Assembly (NCBI RefSeq): GCF_030230605.1
Contig: NZ_JASPDO010000001.1
Location: 1-64,000, forward strand
Direction: 5' to 3'
DNA length: 64,000 nucleotides
DNA from: Brevibacterium sp. UMB1308A
Lineage (GTDB): Bacteria > Actinomycetota > Actinomycetes > Actinomycetales > Brevibacteriaceae
Within the stretch, counting starts at the first letter, position 1; every line of letters begins with the position of its first letter. Positions 9,565 through 18,029 of this stretch are shown one piece after another. The notes under the pieces were generated by a model. The model was not told the DNA's origin. It made no database searches and worked only from the letters and a program-made list of their open reading frames with translations. Made by a program: the position numbers and the translations under genes.

Positions 9565-10559
9565 AGGCCCAGCTCCTTCAGTAGTTCAGCGGTCTTCTTT
9601 TGGTCTTCTTCGAGGAACTTCGCTAAATCGTCCCCGGTTTCCCACGCATCGGTCCACGCGTTGCGTTTCAGAGCGTCCTGCCATTCGGGGGTATCACGCA
9701 TTTCCTTGAGCAATTCCAGCTGCTGCTGGGCTGCTTCTTCACTTACGCCTGGAGCGGCCAACATGCCACGCCAGTTCGCTAGGACCACGTCGTGTCCCTG
9801 TTCTTTGATGGTGGGAATGTCAACGCCTTCGATCCGTTCAGGACCGGTCACACCTAGCGCTTTCACACGGCCTGCTTCGACCTGGTCAGCTACTTCGTTG
9901 TACCCGGTTGCCGCGTAGTCCGCCGTGCCGTTGAGTAGCGCGGCAATGGCTTCACCACCACCGGACTTAGGGATGAACGTGGTTTCTTTACCGTCCAGCC
10001 CCGCTTCTTGAGCGAGATTGGCAACCACGAGGTGGTCCATAGACCCTGCCGACCCGCCGGTCCACGGGTGACCCTTGGGGTCTTCTTTCCATTCGTTGAG
10101 CAGGTCGTCAATGGTTTCAAGCGGGGAATCCGCAGGAACGATCACCACGTCGTAGTCTTCTGCGATTTTCGCCAGAGGAACAACATCCTCGTACCCAACC
10201 GGGGAGTTGTTGATGAGGATTCCGCCGGTCATCGCTGATCCCGTAGCCAGAAGGGTGTCAGACCGTTCGTGCATGGTGGAGAAACGCCCCAAGCCAATGG
10301 TTCCTCCCGCTCCCGGGATGTTGACGACTTGCACGTTTCCAACCAGACCTGCCTGGCGCATAGCCTGTTGCTGTTCACGCACAAACCCGTCCCATCCACC
10401 GCCGGCACCTGCCGGTGCGATGAGGGTGAGGTTCGCGCGCACGTTGTCTGATGCACTGGCGCGCTGGATGGACATCGTCATGGCGACCACCAGCACAACC
10501 GCGGTGATCACCGCGAACACCAGCAGCCCAACTGGGCGTTTGCGTGGCTGTGAATTCAT
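9561..10559 (-). CDS. tctC: Tripartite tricarboxylate transporter, solute-binding protein
   Basis: 332-residue extracytoplasmic receptor of the TctC/Bug family. The N-terminus has basic residues and one hydrophobic segment (about 9-29) ending ASASDN; there is no lipobox cysteine, so it is either a cleaved secreted protein or anchored by that segment. Family elements are APAGAGGGWDGFVR, VVNIPGAGGTIGLG and GGSAGSMDHL. First gene of tctCBA. The 130-bp divergent gap to yajQ must hold promoters for both directions. Confidence 0.92.
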   Translation of the reverse strand: MNSQPRKRPVGLLVFAVITAVVLVVAMTMSIQRASASDNVRANLTLIAPAGAGGGWDGFVREQQQAMRQAGLVGNVQVVNIPGAGGTIGLGRFSTMHERSDTLLATGSAMTGGILINNSPVGYEDVVPLAKIAEDYDVVIVPADSPLETIDDLLNEWKEDPKGHPWTGGSAGSMDHLVVANLAQEAGLDGKETTFIPKSGGGEAIAALLNGTADYAATGYNEVADQVEAGRVKALGVTGPERIEGVDIPTIKEQGHDVVLANWRGMLAAPGVSEEAAQQQLELLKEMRDTPEWQDALKRNAWTDAWETGDDLAKFLEEDQKKTAELLKELGL

Positions 10560-10689
10560 AAAGCTTCCGTTCTGTTCAAAAGTTCAAGTAGCGTAGATCA
10601 CCATGAAAACTTCGTCAAAAGTGACAGCGCCTATTCACTATGGTGAGACAGGTTACACTGTGGGTTGATCACGCTGAAGAGGAGACAAC

Positions 10690-11181
10690 ATGGCGAGCGA
10701 CTCAAGTTTTGACATTGTGAGCAAGGTTGACCGTCAAGAAGCGGACAACGCGCTGAACCAAGCGGCAAAAGAAATTCACTCACGCTACGACTTCAAAGGT
10801 ACCGACGCCTCGATCGAATGGTCTGGCGAAAAGATCATGATGAAGGCAGTCAGCGAAGACCGCGTCAAGGCAGTCCTTGACGTTTTCCAGTCCAAGCTGG
10901 TGCGCCGTGGCATCTCGTTGAAGTCACTGGACGCAGGTGAACCATATGCGTCCGGTAAGGAATACCGCCTAGAAGCTGCGATCAAAGAAGGCATCGACCA
11001 AGAAAACGCCAAGAAGATCTCTAAGCTCATCCGCGAAGAAGGACCTAAAGGCGTTAAGGCACAGATCCAGGGTGATGAACTGCGCGTGAGCTCTAAGAAG
11101 CGCGACGACCTACAAGCCGTCATCGCCATGCTCAAGTCCCAGGACTTGGATGTGGACCTGCAGTTCACGAATTACCGCTGA
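10690..11181 (+). CDS. yajQ: YajQ-family nucleotide-binding protein
   Basis: 163 residues, the full usual length. Typical features are [20 protein letters not shown] at the start, [14 protein letters not shown], and the closing [11 protein letters not shown] and [11 protein letters not shown]. Members bind cyclic di-GMP in some proteobacteria; the role in actinobacteria is not established. Good ribosome site GAGGAGACAAC before ATG. Upstream TTCACT and TACACT spaced by about 14-17 bp could be a promoter, but this is uncertain. Confidence 0.93.
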   Translation: MASDSSFDIVSKVDRQEADNALNQAAKEIHSRYDFKGTDASIEWSGEKIMMKAVSEDRVKAVLDVFQSKLVRRGISLKSLDAGEPYASGKEYRLEAAIKEGIDQENAKKISKLIREEGPKGVKAQIQGDELRVSSKKRDDLQAVIAMLKSQDLDVDLQFTNYR

Positions 11182-11183
11182 AC

Positions 11184-12407
11184 ATGGACGCGCACGGCCG
11201 CACCCGCGCAACTGAACTCAACGCGGTCACCACGTTCCTGGACATGGCCGCGGACCAACAAGGCAGCCCACAAGCCAGCCCGTACCCCAGCTCCCAAGCA
11301 ACACAGCCTGGCCCGCTGACCGGGCTCACGTTCGCGGTAAAAGACGTCATCGACGTCGCTGGCGTGCCCACCTCCATGGGATCGAACGTCACGGTTCCCG
11401 GCACCCAGCCGGCGACCACCTCGGCGGCCCTTGTCACCCAACTCACCAGCCTGGGAGCGGTCGCAGTTGCCAAAACCAACTGCCAAGAGTTCTCCCACGG
11501 CATCCTTGGTGACGTGAGCGCATTCGGCCGGGTCGTCAACCCTGTTGACCCCGCCCTGTGCACGGGTGGGTCCAGCTCAGGTTCGGCTGCATTGGTGGGC
11601 GCGGGGGTCGTGGACTTCGCGCTTGGCACGGACACAGCCGGGTCCGTGCGCGTACCGGCGGCGTGCTGTCACGTCACCGGCTTCAAACCTACGTTTGGCG
11701 TGCTCCCGGTTGACGGGATTTTTCCGCTCTCCCCCACTTTCGACACCGCGGGCCTGTTTGCCCGTGAGCCGGAGTTGGTGGCTCGCGTGTTTTCCGCGCT
11801 CACCGGGCAGGCTGTGGCCCCGGCACCGGACCAGCCGCGGATCGGATTCGTTGACGCCCGCGGGACCATCCGCTCCGTCACCGGGTACCTGCCGGACGCA
11901 CACAATCTCACCACCTCGGGCGAGGAACTTTTTGCGCACGCCGCGGGCGTGTATGACGTGGTGCGGAAATTCGAGTCCACGCGCATCCACCGGGAGTTCA
12001 TGGAGTCCCAGGCAGCCGCGTATCAGCCTGCGATTCTGGCGAAGTTCCGGGATGCGCAAGGGGTCAGCGAAGAGGACTACCGGCGTGGCCTGGCCCAGGT
12101 GACACAGTTGCAAGAGAAGGCCGCCGAGGTGTTCGCCAGCGTCGATTTCATTGTCACCCCCGCGGTTGATGGGCCGCTCGCCACGTGGGAGCAAGTGGAT
12201 TCGGACCCTGGCGTGCGCGGGGCATACATGCATTACAGCCAGCCGTTTAACGTGTTGGGGTGGCCGGCCGTTGTGGTGCCGTTGAGCACGCGTGATGAAG
12301 CCGGGCACCCACAGTCGGTGCAGATTGTGGCGCACCCGGCTAAGGACAGTGAACTGCTCGCGTTCGCTACGGCGTTTGCGGGATCAGTGAAGTCACGGAC
12401 TGAGTGA
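11184..12407 (+). CDS. Amidase-signature family hydrolase
   Basis: 407 residues. The Ser-cisSer-Lys triad is visible: Lys in FAVKDVIDVAG, the Gly/Ser-rich CTGGSSSGSAALVG, and the nucleophile in GTDTAGSVRVPA. It hydrolyses a carboxamide or aryl amide; shorter than GatA (about 480), it resembles the AtzF/indoleacetamide-hydrolase type. No gatB/gatC neighbours, so it is not part of the tRNA amidotransferase. It begins two bases after the yajQ stop and is probably co-transcribed. Its stop codon lies in the left arm of an inverted repeat shared with the convergent gene. Confidence 0.85.
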   Translation: MDAHGRTRATELNAVTTFLDMAADQQGSPQASPYPSSQATQPGPLTGLTFAVKDVIDVAGVPTSMGSNVTVPGTQPATTSAALVTQLTSLGAVAVAKTNCQEFSHGILGDVSAFGRVVNPVDPALCTGGSSSGSAALVGAGVVDFALGTDTAGSVRVPAACCHVTGFKPTFGVLPVDGIFPLSPTFDTAGLFAREPELVARVFSALTGQAVAPAPDQPRIGFVDARGTIRSVTGYLPDAHNLTTSGEELFAHAAGVYDVVRKFESTRIHREFMESQAAAYQPAILAKFRDAQGVSEEDYRRGLAQVTQLQEKAAEVFASVDFIVTPAVDGPLATWEQVDSDPGVRGAYMHYSQPFNVLGWPAVVVPLSTRDEAGHPQSVQIVAHPAKDSELLAFATAFAGSVKSRTE

Positions 12408-12450
12408 GCCCGCCCGCCAGCTCAGTTAGCACGCACGTCGGCTCACTCAG
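12400..12450. repeat. Perfect 11-bp inverted repeat containing two stop codons
   Basis: CTGAGTGAGCC and GGCTCACTCAG are perfect reverse complements separated by 29 bases. The left arm holds the amidase TGA and the right arm holds the TGA of the convergent gene. No clear T tail is present on either side, so it may be a bidirectional transcription barrier or mRNA 3' stabiliser rather than a standard terminator. Confidence 0.55.
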
Positions 12451-13550
12451 TTAAACAGCGGGTTCGCCTTAGGCTTTTCTGCGTCCCGCACCGGTGCCGG
12501 CGGCGTGCCGTCACCAAACGGTTCACCGCCCAAACGCTCACGCTCATGCGGGGTAAGCCACACGTTCACGTCCGGACCCACCGGCACAATTCCCGTGGGG
12601 TTAATGTCCGTGTGAGTCCCGTAGTAGTGCTGTTTGATCTGGTTGAAGTCCACCGTGTCACCAAAGCCCGGGGTTTGGAATAGGTCACGTGCGTATCCCC
12701 ACAGGTTTTCAAACTCTGTGAGCCTGTTGCGGTTGGTCTTGAAGTGCCCGTGGTACACCGGGTCGAACCGCACCAGCGTGGTAAACAGGCGCACGTCGGC
12801 CTCAGTGATCGTGTCACCCATGAGGAAGCGTCTCGTTGCTAAGCGCTCTTCCAACCAGTCCATAGCCACGAACAAGCGTTCAAAGGCCTCTTCGTACGCC
12901 TCTTGACTTCCTGCGAAACCACACCGGTAAACCCCGTTGTTCACCTCGGTGAAGATGCGGGTGATGATGTCGAACATTTCGTCCCTACCATCTTCTGGCA
13001 ACAGATCAGGCGCGTCAGGACGGTGAAATTCGCGCCACTGGGTCGAAAAGTCCAGGGTGATTTGCGGGTAGTCATTGGTGACAACGGCCTTGGTGGGAAT
13101 GTCTACGATCGCCGGAACGGTGATTCCGCGGTCGTAGTCAGCAAAGCGGTTGAGGAAGTTGTCACGCAGGTGATGGTTACCAAGCACCGGGTCCACCCCG
13201 TCTGGGTCCAGGTCAAAAGTCCACGACTTCCAGTCGTGAATGGGCCCGGGTAGTCCAATACTGATAACGTCTTCTAGCCCCAAAAGCCTGCGCACGATCA
13301 GTGTGCGGTTAGCCCACGGGCAGGCCCGCGCAGCCACCAGGTGATAACGACCGGGCTCTACCGGCCAGGCTTGAGCACCTTTGGACAGGCCATACCCAAC
13401 ACTGCCCACCTTGGATGCTGGCGGTTCAGGGAGCGCCCCAACGTCCTCGGACACAATCCGGTCCTCAATGTACGTGGTGTCTCGCTCAAAGCTCTCACCA
13501 GGTTTTACATATGACCCGTGGGCGCCTTCTTCGCGTGCCGTAGTTGCCAT
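12447..13550 (-). CDS. yqjG-like: Glutathionyl-hydroquinone reductase-like (YqjG/ECM4 family)
   Basis: 367-residue xi-class glutathione-transferase-fold protein. The N-terminal thioredoxin-like part carries the catalytic Cys77 in ACPWANR; VVTNDYPQI is the thiol-contact element. The helical C-terminal domain contains LEERLATRRFLMGDTITEAD and the family's tail YYGTHTDINPTGIVP. The enzyme reduces thiol-hydroquinone conjugates. Most actinobacteria make mycothiol rather than glutathione, so the natural thiol is uncertain. Monocistronic, with about 50 bases to the next gene upstream. Confidence 0.87.
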   Translation of the reverse strand: MATTAREEGAHGSYVKPGESFERDTTYIEDRIVSEDVGALPEPPASKVGSVGYGLSKGAQAWPVEPGRYHLVAARACPWANRTLIVRRLLGLEDVISIGLPGPIHDWKSWTFDLDPDGVDPVLGNHHLRDNFLNRFADYDRGITVPAIVDIPTKAVVTNDYPQITLDFSTQWREFHRPDAPDLLPEDGRDEMFDIITRIFTEVNNGVYRCGFAGSQEAYEEAFERLFVAMDWLEERLATRRFLMGDTITEADVRLFTTLVRFDPVYHGHFKTNRNRLTEFENLWGYARDLFQTPGFGDTVDFNQIKQHYYGTHTDINPTGIVPVGPDVNVWLTPHERERLGGEPFGDGTPPAPVRDAEKPKANPLFN

Positions 13551-13598
13551 GGTGTGAGTGTCCTTCCTAGCGTTATGCCGTGCTTGAGTGTCGCAGCG

Positions 13599-14258
13599 CT
13601 ACCCCGCGTTGTAGCTGTTGCCTGTGGCCAGTCGCATGAGGTCGCTGTCGAGGTCGATCGACAGCTCCGTATCACTGGCCGAACCGTACGAGTGCTGGTA
13701 GTGGTCCCACGTAGTATTCCGTGCAGTTCCGCGCACATCAGCGCGGATGAGCGCCAGCAGCTCGCCTGCCGCTCGAGCACTGCGGGTGCGCAATTTGGGG
13801 TCGTTGAAGTCATCTGGGGCCGCAAACACCGAAGTGGGTGTCGTGTATGTGCGCAAGTACGCGAACAGGCCGCGTATCTGATCATCGACTACCAGCGCGT
13901 GACGTTGGCTTCCCGCTGTACCTGCCAGCAAAACCGGGGTCCCAATAAGCAGGTCGTTATCCAGCGCTTGGAAGAACGCCATAAAGACAGCACTTGCGCC
14001 GGCTTTGAACACCGGCGTTCCCACGATGAGCGCGTCCGCGTTGAGCAACGTGGCCTCAATCTCTTGGAGCGCAGCCGACTTGTGCCCGCTCACCAGTGCG
14101 GTCATCGCATCCTGGGCCACGTCGCGCACGTTGATTGAGGTGCACGTGATGTTGTCACCCGCTTCTTGGACGCTCTTAGCGATCTGCGAAAGCAACATCG
14201 CGGTCGATGACGTTTCGCTGGTTCCTGCGTTGATCACCACTACTGTGGCGTTCGGCAT
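13599..14258 (-). CDS. NAD(P)H-dependent FMN reductase, LLM-partnered (CE1759-type)
   Basis: 219 residues with a flavodoxin-like fold: VVVINAGTSETSSTAMLLSQ forms the phosphate loop, and GTPVFKAGASAVFMAFFQAL is the family's flavin-site stretch. It supplies reduced FMN to a two-component monooxygenase. It follows the luciferase-like gene by five bases, the pairing expected for the CE1758/CE1759 duo of actinobacteria. Confidence 0.85.
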   Translation of the reverse strand: MPNATVVVINAGTSETSSTAMLLSQIAKSVQEAGDNITCTSINVRDVAQDAMTALVSGHKSAALQEIEATLLNADALIVGTPVFKAGASAVFMAFFQALDNDLLIGTPVLLAGTAGSQRHALVVDDQIRGLFAYLRTYTTPTSVFAAPDDFNDPKLRTRSARAAGELLALIRADVRGTARNTTWDHYQHSYGSASDTELSIDLDSDLMRLATGNSYNAG

Positions 14259-14263
14259 CGTGA

Positions 14264-15430
14264 CTATCCTTCCTGGTCTGTGTCGAGGTAGGGCGAGCCT
14301 CCAGTGACGTTGTCACCGCGGTTAGCCCGAGGTCGTGGCTCCCGAGGTGGTGTGTCACCGTAGCGAGCCCGTACCAGGCTTTCGTGAGTTGGCGCGTCGG
14401 GGACTTCCGGGTCGCGACGGGATTCGAGTTCTTTCCGCAAAACGGGCAGGACTTCTGATCCCAGTAGTTCGATCTGTTCCATGACCATGCTGTGGGGCAT
14501 ACCCGCGTGGTCCACGAGGAACATTTGGCGTTGGTAGTCTCCAAACGTTTCTTGGAACGTCAAAGTCTTCTCGATTATTTCTTGTGGGCTACCCACACTC
14601 AGGGGTGTTTGATTGACGAACTCTTCGAGCGATGGACCGTGCCCGTACACCGGCGCCTCGTTGAAGTATGGGCGGAATCGGTCCCACGCGTCTTGTGACT
14701 TGCGGGCCACAAACGCTTGCCCGCCCAGTCCCACGATGGCTTGTTTGGCAGAACCGTGCCCGTAGTGCTCATAGCGCTGGCGGTAGAAGTTGACGAGGCG
14801 TAGTGAGTGTTCGGACCGCCAGAAAATGTGGTTGGCGAAGAACCCATTGCCGTAGTACGCGGCTTGTTCTGCGATTTCAGGGGTGCGAATGGACCCGTGC
14901 CACACAAAGGGCGGAACGCCGTGCAGGGGCCGAGGTGTTGAGGTGAATCCGTTAAGAGGCGTGCGGAATGACCCTTCAAAGTCCACCACGTCTTCGCGCC
15001 ACAGGCGGTGGAGCAGGTTGTAGTTCTCTAGAGCCAGCGGCAACCCTTGGCGAATGTCTTGGCCGAACCACGGGTACACCGGTGCAGTGTTTCCGCGTCC
15101 CAGCATGAGGTCCATGCGCCCGTCACTCAGGTGCTGGAGCATGGCGTAATCTTCAGCGATTTTCACCGGGTCATTCGTGGTAATGAGGGTTGTCGACGTA
15201 GAGACTTTCAGGCGCGTTGTCTGCGCAGCAATTGTGGCCAACAAGGTGGTAGGGCTTGACGACACGAACGGCGGATTGTGGTGTTCACCGATCGCGTAGA
15301 CGTCGAAACCAGCCTCTTCAGAAAACACCGCCTGCTGAACCAGGTTACAAATCCGCTCACCTTCGCTTGGGGTTTCTCCCGAAACGGGGTCACGGGTCAC
15401 ATCACTGACCGAAAACAGCCCGAACTCCAT
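14264..15430 (-). CDS. Luciferase-like FMN-dependent monooxygenase (CE1758-type)
   Basis: 388-residue TIM-barrel flavin monooxygenase beginning MEFGLFSVSDVTRDP. Family stretches are YAIGEHHNPPFVSSSP, TTRLKVSTSTTLITTNDPVK, HLSDGRMDLMLGRGN and PPFVWHGSIRTP. ATG at 15430 is preferred because GGAGGT lies directly before it; a further in-frame ATG lies six codons upstream. It uses FMNH2 from the partner reductase to oxidise an unknown substrate. An inverted repeat in its promoter region suggests local control. Confidence 0.87.
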   Translation of the reverse strand: MEFGLFSVSDVTRDPVSGETPSEGERICNLVQQAVFSEEAGFDVYAIGEHHNPPFVSSSPTTLLATIAAQTTRLKVSTSTTLITTNDPVKIAEDYAMLQHLSDGRMDLMLGRGNTAPVYPWFGQDIRQGLPLALENYNLLHRLWREDVVDFEGSFRTPLNGFTSTPRPLHGVPPFVWHGSIRTPEIAEQAAYYGNGFFANHIFWRSEHSLRLVNFYRQRYEHYGHGSAKQAIVGLGGQAFVARKSQDAWDRFRPYFNEAPVYGHGPSLEEFVNQTPLSVGSPQEIIEKTLTFQETFGDYQRQMFLVDHAGMPHSMVMEQIELLGSEVLPVLRKELESRRDPEVPDAPTHESLVRARYGDTPPREPRPRANRGDNVTGGSPYLDTDQEG

Positions 15431-15451
15431 GGCACCTCCATCACGCACATA

Positions 15452-15469
15452 GTTGATACTTCAATCAAC
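15452..15469. promoter_or_regulatory. Inverted repeat upstream of the monooxygenase pair
   Basis: GTTGAT and ATCAAC are perfect arms around a 6-base centre, about 22 bases upstream of the monooxygenase start. The TTGAT...ATCAA pattern is typical of small repressor operators. No regulator gene lies adjacent. Confidence 0.4.
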
Positions 15470-15577
15470 GCTGTCTGCCGTGATTTGTTCCCTTTCGCGT
15501 CGCGCGCAATGTGATTGACGGAATCGATATCGACCATTCAACTTCCGCTCGAGGGATCACTTCCCATTCTCAATGAG

Positions 15578-15596
15578 TTAGGTTAGCCTAAGCTAA
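15578..15596 (+). promoter_or_regulatory. DtxR/IdeR-type iron box
   Basis: TTAGGTTAGCCTAAGCTAA matches the known iron-box consensus TTAGGTTAGCCTAACCTAA at 18 of 19 positions. It lies 59 bases before the oxidase start and probably overlaps the promoter, so iron-loaded DtxR/IdeR should repress the downstream uptake operon. It could also affect the divergent monooxygenase, whose start is about 150 bases away. Confidence 0.88.
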
Positions 15597-15654
15597 GTTA
15601 AGCATTGGTTGTTCTCCATGAACGACAGGAAAACAGGAAGGGCCTTGGCCATAA

Positions 15655-16854
15655 ATGGTCGCAACTGATTTCGATATCGCCGTAGTAGGGCTTGGCGCGA
15701 TGGGATCCATGGCGCTGTGGCAGATTACCCGCTTAGCACCTCTCGATTCCATCGTTGGAATCGAGAGGTTCAAACCGGGCCATGACAGGGGATCTTCTCA
15801 CGGAGGATCACGAATTTTCCGACGCACTGTATTCGAAGGGTCCCACTATGTTCCTCTCGCAAGTCGCGCACTCGAGTTGTGGGACGAGCTCGATAAATCA
15901 TCCACCTCACAGTTGCGCGTTCAGGCTGGAGGCTTAACCATCGGTGCTACCGATAGCGACTTTCTGAATGACGCTCAACGGGCTGCCCAAGCGGGCGGAG
16001 CAGAAGTGGAGTTACTCAGTCGCGAAGAATTACGCGCGAGATTCCCCCAACATGCGCTCTTTTCAGACGACTGCGGCCTGTTTGAACCGAACGCCTGCGT
16101 GCTTCATCCCGAGCACAGCATTCGGGCCGCCGTTGAATCTGCTACGCATGCAGGCGCCACATTGTTAACCAACGCACACGTCACTTCTCTCGCTGCACGG
16201 AAATCTCACTGCGTTATCAGCACGTCAACCCACACCATTACTGCTCGCCGCGTCATCGTAGCCGCGGGCGCATGGAGCACACAGCTCCTCCCAGACGAAC
16301 ACATACCGATCCGGGTACAACGAACTGTCCCAGTTCACTTCCGCACACCGGCCGACCATACACATGATTACGGCCCACAACGCTTTCCGCTCTTTATCCG
16401 CGACAGCCGTCAGATCAACCTCTGGGGAATTCCTGACGTTGACGGACGGGGAGTCAAGATCGGCGTAAAAAACGCCCAAAAACCGTGGCTCGCCGAGGTC
16501 GAACACAACTGGACACCTGCTCGCCCCTCCGATATCGCCCCTGTGATCGAGGCATGTGCCCAAGCTATTCCAGAACTCGCAGATGCACAGACTTCGGGGC
16601 ATCCATGCATGAATGCACGAACACCCGACGGCCAATTCATCATCGGCCCCGCACAGAACTACCCGAACATCACGGTTCTGGCAGGGTTCGGCGGACAAGG
16701 GTTCAAGTATGCACCCGCTATCGGCGAACTTGGCGCTCTCCTTGCTTTGGATAGCTCAACTGAGACCGACATCTCGGCATTCTCACCCACACGTCTGCGC
16801 CACCTTCGCTGGGGCACGCCCGCAACACCCTTATTCCAACCAACCGAGGCATGA
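15655..16854 (+). CDS. FAD-dependent amine oxidase, sarcosine oxidase/N-methyltryptophan oxidase-like
   Basis: 399 residues of the monomeric sarcosine oxidase family, which oxidises secondary amines to imines with H2O2 release. Seen: the Rossmann motif VVGLGAMG, IERF, the flavin-contact stretch RGSSHGGSRIFRR, VIVAAGAWS, and Cys318 in HPCMNARTPDGQFIIG, which aligns with the covalent-flavin cysteine of the family, then GFGGQGFKYAP. First gene behind the iron box and coupled to the binding-protein gene (ATGA overlap). The context suggests that it acts on a siderophore or a breakdown product, but this is inference; ordinary sarcosine use remains possible. Confidence 0.85.
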   Translation: MVATDFDIAVVGLGAMGSMALWQITRLAPLDSIVGIERFKPGHDRGSSHGGSRIFRRTVFEGSHYVPLASRALELWDELDKSSTSQLRVQAGGLTIGATDSDFLNDAQRAAQAGGAEVELLSREELRARFPQHALFSDDCGLFEPNACVLHPEHSIRAAVESATHAGATLLTNAHVTSLAARKSHCVISTSTHTITARRVIVAAGAWSTQLLPDEHIPIRVQRTVPVHFRTPADHTHDYGPQRFPLFIRDSRQINLWGIPDVDGRGVKIGVKNAQKPWLAEVEHNWTPARPSDIAPVIEACAQAIPELADAQTSGHPCMNARTPDGQFIIGPAQNYPNITVLAGFGGQGFKYAPAIGELGALLALDSSTETDISAFSPTRLRHLRWGTPATPLFQPTEA

Positions 16855-18029
16855 TCACCATGACACAATCAAAACACTCGTCCATTAGGACCATCATCGC
16901 CACCATTGTGGCCCTCGTTCTTACCCTCACGGCCTGCTCACCACAGAAATCGGCCGATTCCGCTACCGACACCCAAACACTGACCGACGCGATTGGTCGA
17001 ACCGTCAAGATACCTAAGAATCCGGACCGAATCCTGCTTGGCGGGCAACGTGAGCTATACACCACTGCCATCCTTAATCCGGATAATCCTCTCGACAAGA
17101 TCGTCGCTTGGCCCAATGATCTGCTTGAGAATGACCCCGACACCTACCACGCCTACGCCGAAAAATTCCCCAAGCTCAAAGAGATACAAACGACAGGTGA
17201 AATCTGGGACAACTCATTTTCACTTGAGCAGGCCCTGCAAACCCGACCGCAAGTTTTCGTTATCAGCGCCTCAAGTTTTAAAGCCGCGGAAGAAGCAGGC
17301 ATCATCAGCGGTTTCGAAAAGGCTGGAATCCCAACCGTTGTCATTGACTACTTTGTTGAACCAATCAAGAACACCGTGCCAAGTATCCGGATCATGGGTC
17401 AACTGTTTGGACAGCAACAGCGCGCTGAAGAATTCGTCAAGTTCTACGAAAGCAAAATCAAGAATGTCACCGACACGTTGGAACGCACAAAGCCTCAGGA
17501 ACAACGCGTTTTTCTATGGCGCGCCCCAGGCTACTTTGACTGTTGCCAAACTTTTAAAGAGTCTAACCTCGCAAAAATTGTCACGGCAGCAGGAGGCACG
17601 AATCTAGGTGACAACCTGCTCAGTAGCCAGCAGGGCACCCTTTCGCCAGAAGCAGTAGCAAAAGCGGCACCCGATGTCGTCATTGCAACAGGAGCAAACT
17701 GGTCAAGCGAGTCAAGCCCCGCAAAGCCGGGCACGTATGTTCCTCTCGGATATTCAGCAGACTCGAAGAGCGTAGCCCAAGAGTGGAAAAAGGTACTTGA
17801 AAAGCAGACTGTCATCAACCAACTTCAAGCGGTGAAAAGCAAGCGCGCGTATGTTGCGTGGCATCACTTCTACGACTCCCCATACAACTTCCTTGCCGTC
17901 GAATGGTTTGCACAAGCAATTCATCCTCGCGAGTTCGCGGGCCTAGAGCCCGAACGAGACTTCCAAGAGCTACACACACGTTTTCTCCCCGTTGACGCAA
18001 ACGGAACGTTCTGGACAGGCCTACCGTGA
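16851..18029 (+). CDS. Iron-siderophore ABC transporter, lipoprotein binding protein
   Basis: 392-residue TroA/FepB-type receptor. The signal sequence has a lipobox LTLTAC, so the mature protein is lipid-anchored at the outer face of the membrane. DAIGRTVKIPKNPDRILLGG is the typical opening of siderophore/B12 receptors, and a long helix links two lobes. The start may be the ATG overlapping the previous stop or the one three codons later. CC in YFDCCQT is unusual for the family. The ligand cannot be told. It is followed by its permease with a GTGA overlap. Confidence 0.87.
   Translation: MITMTQSKHSSIRTIIATIVALVLTLTACSPQKSADSATDTQTLTDAIGRTVKIPKNPDRILLGGQRELYTTAILNPDNPLDKIVAWPNDLLENDPDTYHAYAEKFPKLKEIQTTGEIWDNSFSLEQALQTRPQVFVISASSFKAAEEAGIISGFEKAGIPTVVIDYFVEPIKNTVPSIRIMGQLFGQQQRAEEFVKFYESKIKNVTDTLERTKPQEQRVFLWRAPGYFDCCQTFKESNLAKIVTAAGGTNLGDNLLSSQQGTLSPEAVAKAAPDVVIATGANWSSESSPAKPGTYVPLGYSADSKSVAQEWKKVLEKQTVINQLQAVKSKRAYVAWHHFYDSPYNFLAVEWFAQAIHPREFAGLEPERDFQELHTRFLPVDANGTFWTGLP

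Noticed and set aside
12447..13550. Calling the YqjG-like protein a true glutathione enzyme
   Set aside because: The fold and Cys motif are clear, but the organism probably uses mycothiol, so the thiol is left open.
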